A DNA stretch of 64,000 nucleotides, from assembly GCA_963784135.1 (NCBI GenBank), contig CAWAQG010000014.1, positions 1-64,000 of the forward strand. The letters are read 5' to 3'. This document shows, piece by piece, positions 41,801-50,155 of the stretch (positions are counted from its first letter, which is position 1; every line of letters begins with the position of its first letter). This DNA is from JADFXI01 sp963784135. Its GTDB lineage: Bacteria > Nitrospirota > Thermodesulfovibrionia > Thermodesulfovibrionales > Dissulfurispiraceae. Under the pieces are notes generated by a model. That model saw nothing but the letters and a program-made list of their open reading frames with translations. It did not search any database and was not told the DNA's origin. The position numbers and the translations under genes were made by a program.

Positions 41801-43091
41801 ATCTGTTGTCAGGGAAACCGATCCTGTCAAGGTTTACGGCAAGGTAAGCAGAGGTATCGGGATCCTGATTGAGGGTCTTGGTCCTCATGCCAATATCGGC
41901 GATATATGCCAGATAGAATCAAGTGTCGATGGGGCGGGACAGGTGATAGAGGCCGAAGTTGTCGGCTTTAAGGAAGATAAAATACTTCTGATGCCTCTTG
42001 GTGAATTGAGGGGCATAGGTCCGGGCTCCAGGATAGTGGCCAAGGGCAGGCAGCGCTATATAAGGGTGGGCAGCGGCCTTTTGGGCAGAATACTTGACGG
42101 CATCGGAAACCCGATTGATGCAAAAGGACCCGTTACCGGTGAACTGTTCCCTGTCTATAATGAACCGATAAATCCGTTATACCGCCGGCGTATCACCACA
42201 GCTCTTGATTTGGGGATACGTTCTTTAAACACTATTCTTACCTGCGGAAAAGGACAGAGGATCGGGATAATGGCGGGCAGCGGTGTCGGCAAGAGCGTGC
42301 TCCTCGGCATGATGGCACGGCATACGGCAGCCGACATCAATGTTATTGCGCTCATCGGCGAGCGCGGCAGAGAGGTGAGAGAGTTTATTGAGAAGGACCT
42401 TGGAGAGGAGGGACTAAAACGGTCTGTTCTTGTGGTAGCCACCTCGGACACCTCTCCGCTTGTCAGAATTCGGGGTGCTTTTGTCGCTACAGCCATTGCC
42501 GAATACTTCAGGTCCCTGGGCAAAAACGTTCTTTTGATGATGGACTCACTTACACGATTTGCAATGGCACAGAGGGAGATAGGGTTGGCGGCCGGTGAAC
42601 CGCCGACGACTAAAGGGTATACCCCTTCGGTTTTCAACCTGATGCCCAAGCTGCTTGAACGGGCCGGCACATGGGAGCGGGAGGGGACAATAACCGGCCT
42701 TTATACGGTCCTCGTTGAAGGCGATGACATGAATGAGCCCATTGCGGATGCCGCCCGGTCAATACTTGATGGCCATATAGTCCTCTCCAGGGAACTTGCC
42801 AACCATAATCATTATCCGGCTATCGATATACTTCAGAGCATTAGCAGGCTTATGAAAGATATCTCTGATGAGAAGCATAAAGATAATGTGGCGAAAGTGC
42901 TCGAAATAATGGCGTTATATAAGAGATACGAAGATGTCATTACTATCGGAGCGTATAAGGAAGGAACAAATCCAAAGTTGGATTATGCAATACTCATGAT
43001 GGAAAAAATCAGGCTCTTCCTGAGGCAGGAAATAAATGAGAAGGTCACGTTTGAGCAGGGCCTTCAGGAACTCTATCAGTTACTGGAATAG
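41766..43091 (+). CDS. fliI: Flagellum-specific export ATPase FliI
   Basis: A 441-residue ATPase of the F1-beta/FliI family. Walker A is GIMAGSGVGKSVLLGMMARH, Walker B is KNVLLMMDSLTRFAMAQREI, and the family pattern AAGEPPTTKGYTPSVFNLMP is complete. It sits at the cytoplasmic base of the export gate with FliH and FliJ. The ATG overlaps the end of fliH by 35 bases; length is typical. Confidence 0.95.
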   Translation: MSSALQLIERCKSVVRETDPVKVYGKVSRGIGILIEGLGPHANIGDICQIESSVDGAGQVIEAEVVGFKEDKILLMPLGELRGIGPGSRIVAKGRQRYIRVGSGLLGRILDGIGNPIDAKGPVTGELFPVYNEPINPLYRRRITTALDLGIRSLNTILTCGKGQRIGIMAGSGVGKSVLLGMMARHTAADINVIALIGERGREVREFIEKDLGEEGLKRSVLVVATSDTSPLVRIRGAFVATAIAEYFRSLGKNVLLMMDSLTRFAMAQREIGLAAGEPPTTKGYTPSVFNLMPKLLERAGTWEREGTITGLYTVLVEGDDMNEPIADAARSILDGHIVLSRELANHNHYPAIDILQSISRLMKDISDEKHKDNVAKVLEIMALYKRYEDVITIGAYKEGTNPKLDYAILMMEKIRLFLRQEINEKVTFEQGLQELYQLLE

Positions 43092-43110
43092 CGTTGCGTG
43101 ACGAGGTATT

Positions 43111-43548
43111 ATGGGTGCTATCGAAAGTCTCCTGAATCTTAAGCGCTGGAGCGAGGATGAGGCAAAACAAAAGTTTGCGCTTGTCCTTAAAGAGCTTGAT
43201 GTGGAAGAGAAACGCCTTCTCGGCCTGGAGGACCAGTACAGGCGCGCGGGCAGGAAATTTGAATCTGCCTCGAAGGAATTAATCGACATTTCTGAAATTA
43301 AGAGATTGAATTATTATCTTGAGCATGTCCTGGACAGGATACGGCTCCAGAAGGAAGTTATCGAGTTGAAGGAGATACAAGTGGAAACGGCCCGTAAAGC
43401 GCTTCAGGAGGCCTCGAAAGAGAAAAAGACGTTTGAAAAACTTGACGAGAAGCAGAAAAGCGCTCTACGCAAGGAAGTTAAAAGAAAAGAACAGATAGGG
43501 ACGGACGAGCATGCCGGAATGCGGCACGTCCGTCGAGCAAAAGAATAA
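43111..43548 (+). CDS. fliJ: Flagellar export chaperone FliJ
   Basis: A 145-residue, wholly helical and charged protein that fits the FliJ coiled-coil (LLNLKRWSEDEAKQKFALVL, YYLEHVLDRIRLQKEVIELK). FliJ works as the central stalk and chaperone escort of the FliI ring. It follows fliI by 19 bases. Sequence conservation in this family is weak, so the call relies on coiled-coil pattern plus position. Confidence 0.88.
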   Translation: MGAIESLLNLKRWSEDEAKQKFALVLKELDVEEKRLLGLEDQYRRAGRKFESASKELIDISEIKRLNYYLEHVLDRIRLQKEVIELKEIQVETARKALQEASKEKKTFEKLDEKQKSALRKEVKRKEQIGTDEHAGMRHVRRAKE

Positions 43549-43575
43549 AACTTGCATAACAGTAACGAGAACTTA

Positions 43576-43740
43576 ACCACAGAGTACACAGAGGAGAAGA
43601 TGAGAGCACTGAAAAGGGGAAAGGCCGAAGCGGAGAATCGGAGAACCGGAGAATCGGAGAATAACAGAAATAAGTTTTTGTCCTTTGCGCCGACTCACCG
43701 ACTCGCCGACTCACCGATTCCGATGAGACTCTGTGTTCTC
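43576..43740. repeat. Long palindrome with 8-bp tandem arms
   Basis: The left side has ACCACAGAGTACACAGAGG then four copies of CGGAGAAT-like units; the right side has CGACTCAC-type 8-mers, then GACTCTGTGTTCTCTTTG. The arms pair in register, but each 8-mer pair has the same two mismatches, so units have been homogenised within each arm. The motE-like ATG at 43723 lies in the right arm. Confidence 0.7.
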
Positions 43741-44145
43741 TTTGCTTTAAGTTTTATTATCTTTAACCTGCCGTCCGCTTACGCGCAGGAGCAAGCGCAG
43801 CAGCAGCCGAAGCAACAAGGGTCCATCGAAGATGAGCGGCTTTCAATCATTAAAGCGGACATTCAGAAAGAAGTTGAACACAACGAAGAACTGAAAAAAG
43901 AGATTGAAGAGGCCCAAAAGAATATAGACGAAAAGACTAAAGAGCGCCTGCTGAAAGTAAGTAAGATGTACGAGGCAATGCCTCCTGAAGAAGCTGCGAA
44001 GAGGCTCGAAAAACTTGACGAGAATACCGCAGTGGATATACTCAGCATGCTGAAGCCGAGGGCTGCGGGCGGAATTCTTGCCCAGATGGACAGCGATAAG
44101 GCAGCATCCATTTCCAAGAAAATAATCACCAAAGGCAAGCAATAG
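43723..44145 (+). CDS. MotE-like flagellar protein
   Basis: An exported protein of about 140 residues. A signal peptide (LCVLFALSFIIFNLPSAYAQ) is followed by a Gln-rich and charged coiled coil, then the MotE/MgtE-N-like helical domain (KMYEAMPPEEAAKRLEKLDE, AGGILAQMDSDKAASISKKI). MotE-family proteins act in the periplasm on stator or motor structure. The first codons lie in the right arm of the palindrome above; longer readings from 43552 or 43600 translate the repeat and place the signal peptide internally, so they are rejected. It sits between fliJ and fliK, a common place. Confidence 0.82.
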   Translation: MRLCVLFALSFIIFNLPSAYAQEQAQQQPKQQGSIEDERLSIIKADIQKEVEHNEELKKEIEEAQKNIDEKTKERLLKVSKMYEAMPPEEAAKRLEKLDENTAVDILSMLKPRAAGGILAQMDSDKAASISKKIITKGKQ

Positions 44146-44271
44146 CATCAACGTCGAAAACTTGCGCTAACAACGAAGATTTCCGGGCTTTTTTTTCCTA
44201 CCGGGAAGTTTTTTCCTGTACCAAATAATGCAATCAACCGCAGTCATTAAGGAAGGGAGCTGTTTTTCCCT

Positions 44272-44287
44272 TGGCATGCATATTGCT
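44272..44287 (+). promoter_or_regulatory. Sigma54 promoter before fliK
   Basis: TGGCATGCATATTGCT is an almost ideal -24/-12 site with correct spacing. It lies 37 bases before the fliK ATG at 44324 and shows that the upstream ATG at 44228 cannot be the start for transcripts from here. Confidence 0.85.
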
Positions 44288-44323
44288 TCTTTACCTTCTT
44301 ATAAAAGTCATCAGGAGGTTGGG

Positions 44324-45931
44324 ATGCTCGGCAACGCAATGGTCCAGGTCAGTTCTAATATGCCCTCTTTGGGTATAACGTCTCCCGGTAGTGTACCTGA
44401 AGGGGTTGGACAGGATGGCCCACCGGCAGCAAGTTTTACCGATCTTTTGCAAGCCATAGTTTCCGGCCTTGAAAAAGGTACTGGAAATCTTCAGGGCGGA
44501 CCGATTGTCCGCGCCGACGGCACAACAGTTTCCTCTGATAACCTGATGGCGCTGATGCAAAAACTTTCCAACGGTAAAGGTATCGGGTCTGACAAAAAAT
44601 CAACTTCCGGAAACAGCATGACCGATGTGCTTCAGCAGATGATGGCACAACTGCAGGCATTGTCTGCGCAGCCGGTCATTTCCATTGCTCCTAATCAGTT
44701 TGATAATACTTCTTCCTCTGCTGCTTCCTCTATTGCCCCAACCGGTATGGATAGCGGCAATAGTACGGTAGCCCTCATCGCGGCTTTGGAGAGCGCTATG
44801 CAAAAGGGTGATGTAACAATGCAGAGTGTTGCCGGCACACCTGCATTGCCGGTTGCAGGACAGGCAGCGGGTAAACAGTTGAACGTGGATTCCGTGCTGT
44901 TAGCTCAGGATACGGTTGTCGCAGATCAAAACGCGCCTGTTGCGGCACAGGTCAATGCCCAAACTAACGGCGCCGATCTTGAACTTGCAGCGTTTAGCGT
45001 GGCGGCACAGAAAAACTTGACCAATAATACTGAACGTCCGGCGCAGAACGCTTCAACGCTGAACACCGCAAAGGCTTCAACGCCGAACATTGCAAACGCT
45101 TTAGCGCTGAACACCGCAAACGCTTCAACGCTGAACACCGCAAACGCTTCAACGCTGAACACTGCAAACGCTTCAACGCTGAACGCCGCAAACGCTTCAA
45201 CGCTGAACGCCGCAAACGCTTCAACGCTGAACACCGCAAACGCTTCAACGCTGAACACCGCAAACGCTTCAACGCAGAACACCGCAAACGCTTCAACGCC
45301 GAACGCCGCAAACGCTTCAACGCAGAACACCGCAAACGCTTCAACGCAGAACACCGCAAACGCTTCAACGCAGAACACTGAACGCGGTACTCTCAGCTCC
45401 CTGATAGAGGGCACAACCGGTGGTTTGGGTATTAAGGAAATGCATCTGACCTTAAATAATCAAAACAAGCCTATGTCCGGAGATTCTAACAACAATGCCG
45501 CTTTTTCTCCTGTCATTTTGCAGCAGACCGCGTCTGCCAATGACTCCCAACCGGCGCAGGAGACTTTGCCTGTCAATAAATTAAATGAGTTGGGCGATCC
45601 TATCATGAAAACGCTGGGATCGGGAGAGAGAAATCTGTTTATAAAGCTTTCTCCCCCTGACATGGGCACAATCGAGATAAGGCTCAAGATGGAAAACGGA
45701 GTTTTAACTGCCAACTTCAAGGTTGACTCCACCGGGGTAAGGGACCTTTTTTCTATTGCAATGCCCCAGATAAAAAGTTCAATAGAAAGCTCCGGAATAA
45801 AGACGGGGAATTTTTTTGCGGATTTGAAAGATGACAGGTCTACAGACGGAGGCAGGCAACAGGATACAAACCAGCAGCAGCAAAGACAGCAAAAGGAACA
45901 AAAACAAAGTTTCTTTGATTTCTTTGCATAA
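44324..45931 (+). CDS. fliK: Flagellar hook-length control protein FliK
   Basis: A protein of about 535 residues. The N-terminal region is low-complexity Ser/Gln/Ala. A central array of about fourteen 8-residue repeats (NASTLNTA type; 45047-45380) follows. The C-terminal FliK domain is clear (LNELGDPIMKTLGSGERNLF, LKMENGVLTANFKVDSTGVR) and the end is Gln-rich. FliK measures hook length and switches export from hook to filament proteins. AGGAGG lies five bases before the ATG at 44324. It is longer than the usual 350-450 residues because of the repeats. It opens the sigma54 operon fliK-flgD-hook genes. Confidence 0.88.
   Translation: MLGNAMVQVSSNMPSLGITSPGSVPEGVGQDGPPAASFTDLLQAIVSGLEKGTGNLQGGPIVRADGTTVSSDNLMALMQKLSNGKGIGSDKKSTSGNSMTDVLQQMMAQLQALSAQPVISIAPNQFDNTSSSAASSIAPTGMDSGNSTVALIAALESAMQKGDVTMQSVAGTPALPVAGQAAGKQLNVDSVLLAQDTVVADQNAPVAAQVNAQTNGADLELAAFSVAAQKNLTNNTERPAQNASTLNTAKASTPNIANALALNTANASTLNTANASTLNTANASTLNAANASTLNAANASTLNTANASTLNTANASTQNTANASTPNAANASTQNTANASTQNTANASTQNTERGTLSSLIEGTTGGLGIKEMHLTLNNQNKPMSGDSNNNAAFSPVILQQTASANDSQPAQETLPVNKLNELGDPIMKTLGSGERNLFIKLSPPDMGTIEIRLKMENGVLTANFKVDSTGVRDLFSIAMPQIKSSIESSGIKTGNFFADLKDDRSTDGGRQQDTNQQQQRQQKEQKQSFFDFFA
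45047..45380 (+). repeat. 24-bp tandem repeat array in fliK
   Basis: About fourteen copies of AACGCTTCAACGCTGAACAC plus CGCA run in frame, each encoding an 8-residue unit (NASTLNTA, with Thr/Ala, Leu/Gln/Pro changes). Copies differ by a few bases, most in the third quarter of the unit. Such arrays change copy number easily by slippage or recombination. Confidence 0.92.
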
Positions 45932-45966
45932 ACAACAAGGGCTTTTAAGCCAGGGAGGTTATTATA

Positions 45967-46464
45967 ATGACATCACCAACTATAACTAATTATCTGAATC
46001 AGGCATCGATTACTAACACCAGCAATTCATCGGCTGCTTCGAGTTCATCGACTGCTTCAACTTCGTCGACTGCTTCAACTTCGTCGTCGTCAGCATTGGG
46101 AGAAAATGATTTTATGACCCTGTTGATCGCACAGTTAAAGAACCAGGACCCATCCAATCCCCAGGACAGCAGTGCTTTTGTTGCAGAACTCGCCCAATTC
46201 AGCAGTCTTCAGCAGCAAACCAATGTCAACAACAATATACAACAGTCTGCCGCGACCAGTATGATCGGGTTGGATGTAACGGACAACACCGGCAAAACCG
46301 GCGTGGTGACGGGTGTGAGTATCGGAGGCCCCAATAGCACTAACGGGCTTCAGCTTAATATTACTAATTCGAGCGGTACGTCATCGACCGTCGATTACTC
46401 CAATATTACTCAAGTCACAAATCCCAACAGCCAGTCAACCGGCGGCCAGGGGACAAGCAGCTAA
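45967..46464 (+). CDS. flgD: Flagellar hook-cap scaffold FlgD
   Basis: A 165-residue protein. The conserved FlgD core is present (ENDFMTLLIAQLKNQDPSNP, AELAQFSSLQQQTNVNNNIQ, SAATSMIGLDVTDNTGKTGV). The start is a Ser/Thr-rich linker with short repeats (TASTSSTASTSSSS). The C-terminal Ig/Tudor-like part common in larger homologues is shortened. FlgD caps the growing hook. GGGAGG precedes the ATG; the gene follows fliK by 35 bases. Confidence 0.92.
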   Translation: MTSPTITNYLNQASITNTSNSSAASSSSTASTSSTASTSSSSALGENDFMTLLIAQLKNQDPSNPQDSSAFVAELAQFSSLQQQTNVNNNIQQSAATSMIGLDVTDNTGKTGVVTGVSIGGPNSTNGLQLNITNSSGTSSTVDYSNITQVTNPNSQSTGGQGTSS

Positions 46465-46490
46465 TAAACGAGGGGCAAGGAGGATTTGGA

Positions 46491-47285
46491 ATGAGCGGAT
46501 TATCGGATACTGTTATAAGTTCGAGCGGTCTAAATGCGTACACGACAGCCGTTGACGTTATCGGCAACAATCTGGCCAATATCAGTACGGTTGGGTTCAA
46601 GAGCGGACGGTCACTGTTCGGGAATGTGTTAAGTTCGGCCATGGGCGTGCCTTCACTGCAGCAGAATCCAAGCGGAGTAAATGTCGATGCTGTCCAGACC
46701 CAGTTCACGGAAGGCCCGTTACAGAACACCAGCAACCCCCTCGATTTTGCCATTAACGGCAATGGTTTTTTCGTAGTGAAAAACCCGGTCAATGGTAAGA
46801 TCTCCTACACGAGAGACGGGGAATTCTCGCTTGACAAGAACGGAAACCTTGTGAACCCCGCCGGCTTGAACGTTCAGGGATCTTCAGGGAATATAACTAT
46901 ACCTCCGGATGCAACCGGCGCTATGCCGTCTTCGATCCAACTCACTTCGAGCGGCCAGCTCAATGCCACTTATCCGAGCGGACAGGTGAAGACTGTCGGC
47001 CAACTTGAACTCGCTGTTTTCAATGCGCCTACCCAGCTTGCCAATGCAGGCAACAATTTGTATTCTCAGACTGACGGGTCGGGGGCCCCGAAAATTCTAA
47101 CTCCTTCCTCGGGCGGCGCCGGCGCTGTTATTGGTAATACCCTTGAGGGAAGCAATGTGAATGAGGCGAATGAATTTGTAAATTTAATTTCGGCGCAGAG
47201 CGCGTATCAGTCGAATGCTACGGTTTTGTCGTCAACAAACGATATGTTCACATCTATGTTCACTCTGCTCGGTACAGGCGCGTAG
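46491..47285 (+). CDS. Short hook-basal body family protein (FlgE/F/G family)
   Basis: A 264-residue protein with the shared start (SGLNAYTTAVDVIGNNLANI, STVGFKSGRS), the NPLDFAINGNGFFVV block and the C-terminal SNVNEANEFVNLISAQSAYQ and SNATVLSSTNDM. It has the length of FlgF/FlgG but an N-terminus most like FlgE. It lacks the outer hook domains seen in the next gene. It may be a specialised junction or rod protein, or a short hook variant. It follows flgD by 26 bases with AAGGAGG upstream. Confidence 0.88.
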   Translation: MSGLSDTVISSSGLNAYTTAVDVIGNNLANISTVGFKSGRSLFGNVLSSAMGVPSLQQNPSGVNVDAVQTQFTEGPLQNTSNPLDFAINGNGFFVVKNPVNGKISYTRDGEFSLDKNGNLVNPAGLNVQGSSGNITIPPDATGAMPSSIQLTSSGQLNATYPSGQVKTVGQLELAVFNAPTQLANAGNNLYSQTDGSGAPKILTPSSGGAGAVIGNTLEGSNVNEANEFVNLISAQSAYQSNATVLSSTNDMFTSMFTLLGTGA

Positions 47286-47381
47286 GGGACATAGTTAACA
47301 TTTTTTAGGACCAGATTCCCCTGAATGGGGACATAGTATAAACGCTGTAAAAACTTGGTTGTAAAGAAAAGGGGGTTTATT

Positions 47382-49139
47382 ATGGGAATTGAATCTGCAC
47401 TCTATACCGGGGTAAGCGGTCTGGATGCAATGTCTCAGGAGCTGTCCGTTATCGGCAACAATATATCCAACAGCAATACGATAGGCTTCAAAGGCGGCTC
47501 TACAACATTTGCCAATCTTCTGAGCACATCATTAGGGGCCACATCTTCGACCCAGACCGGAAACGGCGTTTCACTTGAGTCTGTAGCAACAGATTTTTCA
47601 CAGGGTACGCTGCAAACGACTTCGAATCCTCTTGACATGGCTATTCAGGGGTCCGGTTTTTTTATTGTCAAGGATGTCAGCGGCGCCCAGTATTACACAA
47701 GGGCAGGCCAGTTCAGCGTTGACAAAAATGGTAACATTATCAATCCCAATGGTGATTTTCTGCAGGGTAACGTAGCGCTGACGCAGCCGGTCACTACAAA
47801 AACAGGCGTAACTCCAGGCACGTTCGGCGCCAGCGGCAACATAAACATAAACGCGATCGGCGTCGGGGCCCCAACGCCGACGGCAAACGCGACTATCTTT
47901 GCTAACCTGTTGCAAACGGCGCCCCTGAACGATCCGACGGCCGCCGGCACATCACCCTTTACTATCACCCCAACAAATAATACAATCGAGGTAACCTACA
48001 ACGGAGGTCCTTTAACTCCAGTAACTATTACTCCGGGCACATATACCGGAGCTGGGCTTGCCACTGCAGTCAATACTGCACTCGTAGCTGCCGGTTTGCC
48101 GGCGACAATAACGTTTGCTTATCACGACGTCGCTGTCGTTGGCCCCCCTGCTATCCCCCAGTACACGTTTACGATCACTAATGGCGATGCTAATACAGTG
48201 ACTTTTAACTGGAGCAATTCAGGCACGACGGCATCGAATATGTTGGGCTTTTCTAATATTAATAACCAGGCTTCTACCCCTCCCCAGCCTAACAGCGGGA
48301 CCACGACCATTGCGGCAGCCGGTTCAGCGTCAAGTAATTTCCAGGTTACCGGGTTTGACCCGAACAACCCTGGGGCCGCTTTTTCAACAGCTATGACTGT
48401 ATACGACTCCGGCGGTAACAGCCATCTGACCGATGTCTATTTCGAGAAGATAAACTCGACCGGAAACGGAAACTCGTGGATGTACTGGGCCGTGGTCCCT
48501 GCGAGCGACAGCACCAGCGGCGCTACACAACCCAATATACCCCAGATAGCGACCGGGGGGATTCTCAATTTCGATACCAAAGGTGATCTTGTCAGTGTTA
48601 CACCGGACGCTTATAACAGCTTCAATTTCAGCGGCGGCGTTACTCAGGATACGCCGATTACCTTTGATTTCGGCCAGGCGGAGAATGAGACGATTTCCCA
48701 GGGCGGCAGCGGGACTACCGGCACGACACAATATGGTTCACCGAGTTCGGTCACGAACCAGTACCAGGACGGATACGCAGCGGGCAGTCTCCAGAGCTAT
48801 ACCGTTTCCCAGACCGGCATCATAACAGGCACATTTACTAATGGACAAACCAAGAATATTGCTCAAATTCAATTAGCACGGTTTAATGCATCCACTGCGC
48901 TCACAAATGTGGGGAATAACCTATATACCCAATCCGCCGGTTCAGGGCAGCCGATCCCCGGTCTTGCAGGGAACGCCGGATTTGGAAGCGTACTCTCGGA
49001 TAACCTTGAGGAAAGTAATGTCGACCTGTCAGGCGAGTTTGTAAATATGATTACTGTTCAGAGCGCATATCAGGCCGATGCAAAAGTTATCTCGACTGCT
49101 CAGGAGCTGTTTACGGCCTTGCAGAATGCAAAACAGTAA
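47382..49139 (+). CDS. flgE: Flagellar hook protein FlgE
   Basis: A hook protein of 585 residues. The N-terminal D0 motif (GVSGLDAMSQELSVIGNNIS, SNTIGFKGG), the SNPLDMAIQGSGFFIV block, large variable D1/D2 domains and the C-terminal EESNVDLSGEFVNMITVQSA with YQADAKVISTAQELF are all present. It is longer than enterobacterial FlgE (about 400) owing to expanded outer domains. ATG at 47382 has a GGGGG tract upstream. It ends just before a palindrome and a terminator, closing the fliK-flgD-hook operon. Confidence 0.93.
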   Translation: MGIESALYTGVSGLDAMSQELSVIGNNISNSNTIGFKGGSTTFANLLSTSLGATSSTQTGNGVSLESVATDFSQGTLQTTSNPLDMAIQGSGFFIVKDVSGAQYYTRAGQFSVDKNGNIINPNGDFLQGNVALTQPVTTKTGVTPGTFGASGNININAIGVGAPTPTANATIFANLLQTAPLNDPTAAGTSPFTITPTNNTIEVTYNGGPLTPVTITPGTYTGAGLATAVNTALVAAGLPATITFAYHDVAVVGPPAIPQYTFTITNGDANTVTFNWSNSGTTASNMLGFSNINNQASTPPQPNSGTTTIAAAGSASSNFQVTGFDPNNPGAAFSTAMTVYDSGGNSHLTDVYFEKINSTGNGNSWMYWAVVPASDSTSGATQPNIPQIATGGILNFDTKGDLVSVTPDAYNSFNFSGGVTQDTPITFDFGQAENETISQGGSGTTGTTQYGSPSSVTNQYQDGYAAGSLQSYTVSQTGIITGTFTNGQTKNIAQIQLARFNASTALTNVGNNLYTQSAGSGQPIPGLAGNAGFGSVLSDNLEESNVDLSGEFVNMITVQSAYQADAKVISTAQELFTALQNAKQ

Positions 49140-49146
49140 GTAAAAC

Positions 49147-49244
49147 GGGTAAGGGGTAATAGGTCATGGGTTATAGGAAAGGCTAAAATGTTTTTAAAAT
49201 TTTTACCTGTAACCTATCACCTATAGCCTATAACCTATAACCTA
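49147..49244. repeat. Heptamer palindrome after flgE
   Basis: Left arm GGGTAAGGGGTAATAGGTCA and right arm of CCTATAACCTATAACCTA-type units; the loop has GGAAAGGCTAAAA as in the copies at 38168 and 54967. Confidence 0.78.
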
Positions 49245-49261
49245 ATTTTTATCTATATTTT

Positions 49262-49304
49262 GACGGTTGGAGGGTTTAAAAAGCTCTCCAACCGTCATTT
49301 TGTT
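49262..49304 (+). terminator. Intrinsic terminator after the hook operon
   Basis: GACGGTTGGAG and CTCCAACCGTC form an 11-bp stem with a 13-base loop, followed by ATTTTGTT. It ends the fliK-flgD-flgE transcript about 130 bases past flgE and just before the next sigma54 promoter. Confidence 0.75.
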
Positions 49305-49348
49305 GACCCCACTCTTTAATATATCCTTAAAATCAATAAGTTATATTT

Positions 49349-49364
49349 TGGCATGCTCTGTGCT
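49349..49364 (+). promoter_or_regulatory. Sigma54 promoter before fliL
   Basis: TGGCATGCTCTGTGCT has the -24 GG and -12 GC at the correct distance, and its first eight bases are identical to the fliK promoter. It begins 87 bases upstream of the fliL ATG and starts the fliL-fliM-fliN export-gene transcript. Confidence 0.78.
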
Positions 49365-49450
49365 TTATATCGATTTGCAATTCGCAGCAAAAATTAAAGA
49401 TAAAAAATGAAACCACGGCAGTGCGTAAGATAATTTAAGGGGGTTTATTC

Positions 49451-49939
49451 ATGGATGAGGAAAGGGATGAGAAATTAGATGAAGAACCGAAGAAATCGAA
49501 AAAGAAAAAGGGTAAAGGGCTTATTGTAATAATCATAGTTGTCGTTGCGGTCCTGGTCGGCGGGGGCGGCGCATTTTTCTTTCTTTCAAAATCAGGAGGC
49601 GGCAAAGAGCAAAAGAAGGAAGAAATGAAAAAGGATGAAAGTGTTATGTTGGCCCTTGACCCTTTTGTCGTTAATCTGAGCGACCAGGGGGCCACCAAAT
49701 TTCTCAAGGTGTCGATGCAACTGGAGTTGTCTAGTCCCGCTATTTTGGAAAGCGCCAAGGGAAAAACACCGCAGATCAGGGATGCAATCATCAATCTTCT
49801 GACGAGCAAGACTTCCGATTCGCTCATGTCGCCTGAAGGAAAGCTGCAGCTCAAAGACGAAATCAATATGATGGCTAACCAGATTCTGGGGAACAACACG
49901 GTGAAAAATGTTTATCTTACTGAATTTGTCATGCAGTAG
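49451..49939 (+). CDS. fliL: Flagellar basal-body protein FliL
   Basis: A 162-residue protein: a charged cytoplasmic start, one membrane helix (GLIVIIIVVVAVLVGGGGAF, about 27-46) and the stomatin-like FliL periplasmic domain (LDPFVVNLSDQGATKFLKVS, RDAIINLLTSKTSDSLMSPE, VKNVYLTEFVMQ). FliL surrounds and stabilises the MotAB stator. AGGGGG lies seven bases before the ATG. It is the first gene after its own sigma54 promoter. Confidence 0.92.
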   Translation: MDEERDEKLDEEPKKSKKKKGKGLIVIIIVVVAVLVGGGGAFFFLSKSGGGKEQKKEEMKKDESVMLALDPFVVNLSDQGATKFLKVSMQLELSSPAILESAKGKTPQIRDAIINLLTSKTSDSLMSPEGKLQLKDEINMMANQILGNNTVKNVYLTEFVMQ

Positions 49940-50023
49940 CAGCGTCAAGAGTGATGGTAATGTGTTATGAATAAAGTCAGAAGGTATTTTACCAAGCTGG
50001 TTATTGAGCATAGTTACTTTGAC

Positions 50024-50094
50024 GTCATTCCCGTGAAAACGGGAATCCGGACCGTTAAGGACATGGATGCCCGATTAAGAACTTCGGGCATGAC
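50024..50094. repeat. Composite hairpin repeat between fliL and fliM
   Basis: GTCATTCCCGTGAAAACGGG opens and GATTAAGAACTTCGGGCATG then AC closes it. It matches the right half of the element at 57149-57262 and the left half of that at 33073. A short open frame across it is not a gene. Confidence 0.7.
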
Positions 50095-50155
50095 TGATTA
50101 TAGGTCTATGTTTACCCTATCACCCATTACGCCCAACGCTGAACGAGGTTTTTAG

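Noticed and set aside
44170..44215. T-rich stretch with CCGGG copies after the motE-like gene as an intrinsic terminator
   Set aside because: The CCGGG copies are direct rather than inverted, so no stem forms before the T-runs.
45047..45380. Regular 24-bp repeats that might suggest a CRISPR array
   Set aside because: The units are directly adjacent with no unique spacers and encode an in-frame peptide repeat in fliK.
44926..45414. Open frames of 162 and 124 codons on minus opposite the fliK repeats, with perfect repeat translations
   Set aside because: They are the antisense of a 24-bp tandem array, so any frame stays open. They have no ribosome binding site, no domain and no conserved start.
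49967..50155. A 62-codon frame between fliL and fliM
   Set aside because: It runs through a dispersed hairpin repeat and has no ribosome binding site or family similarity.
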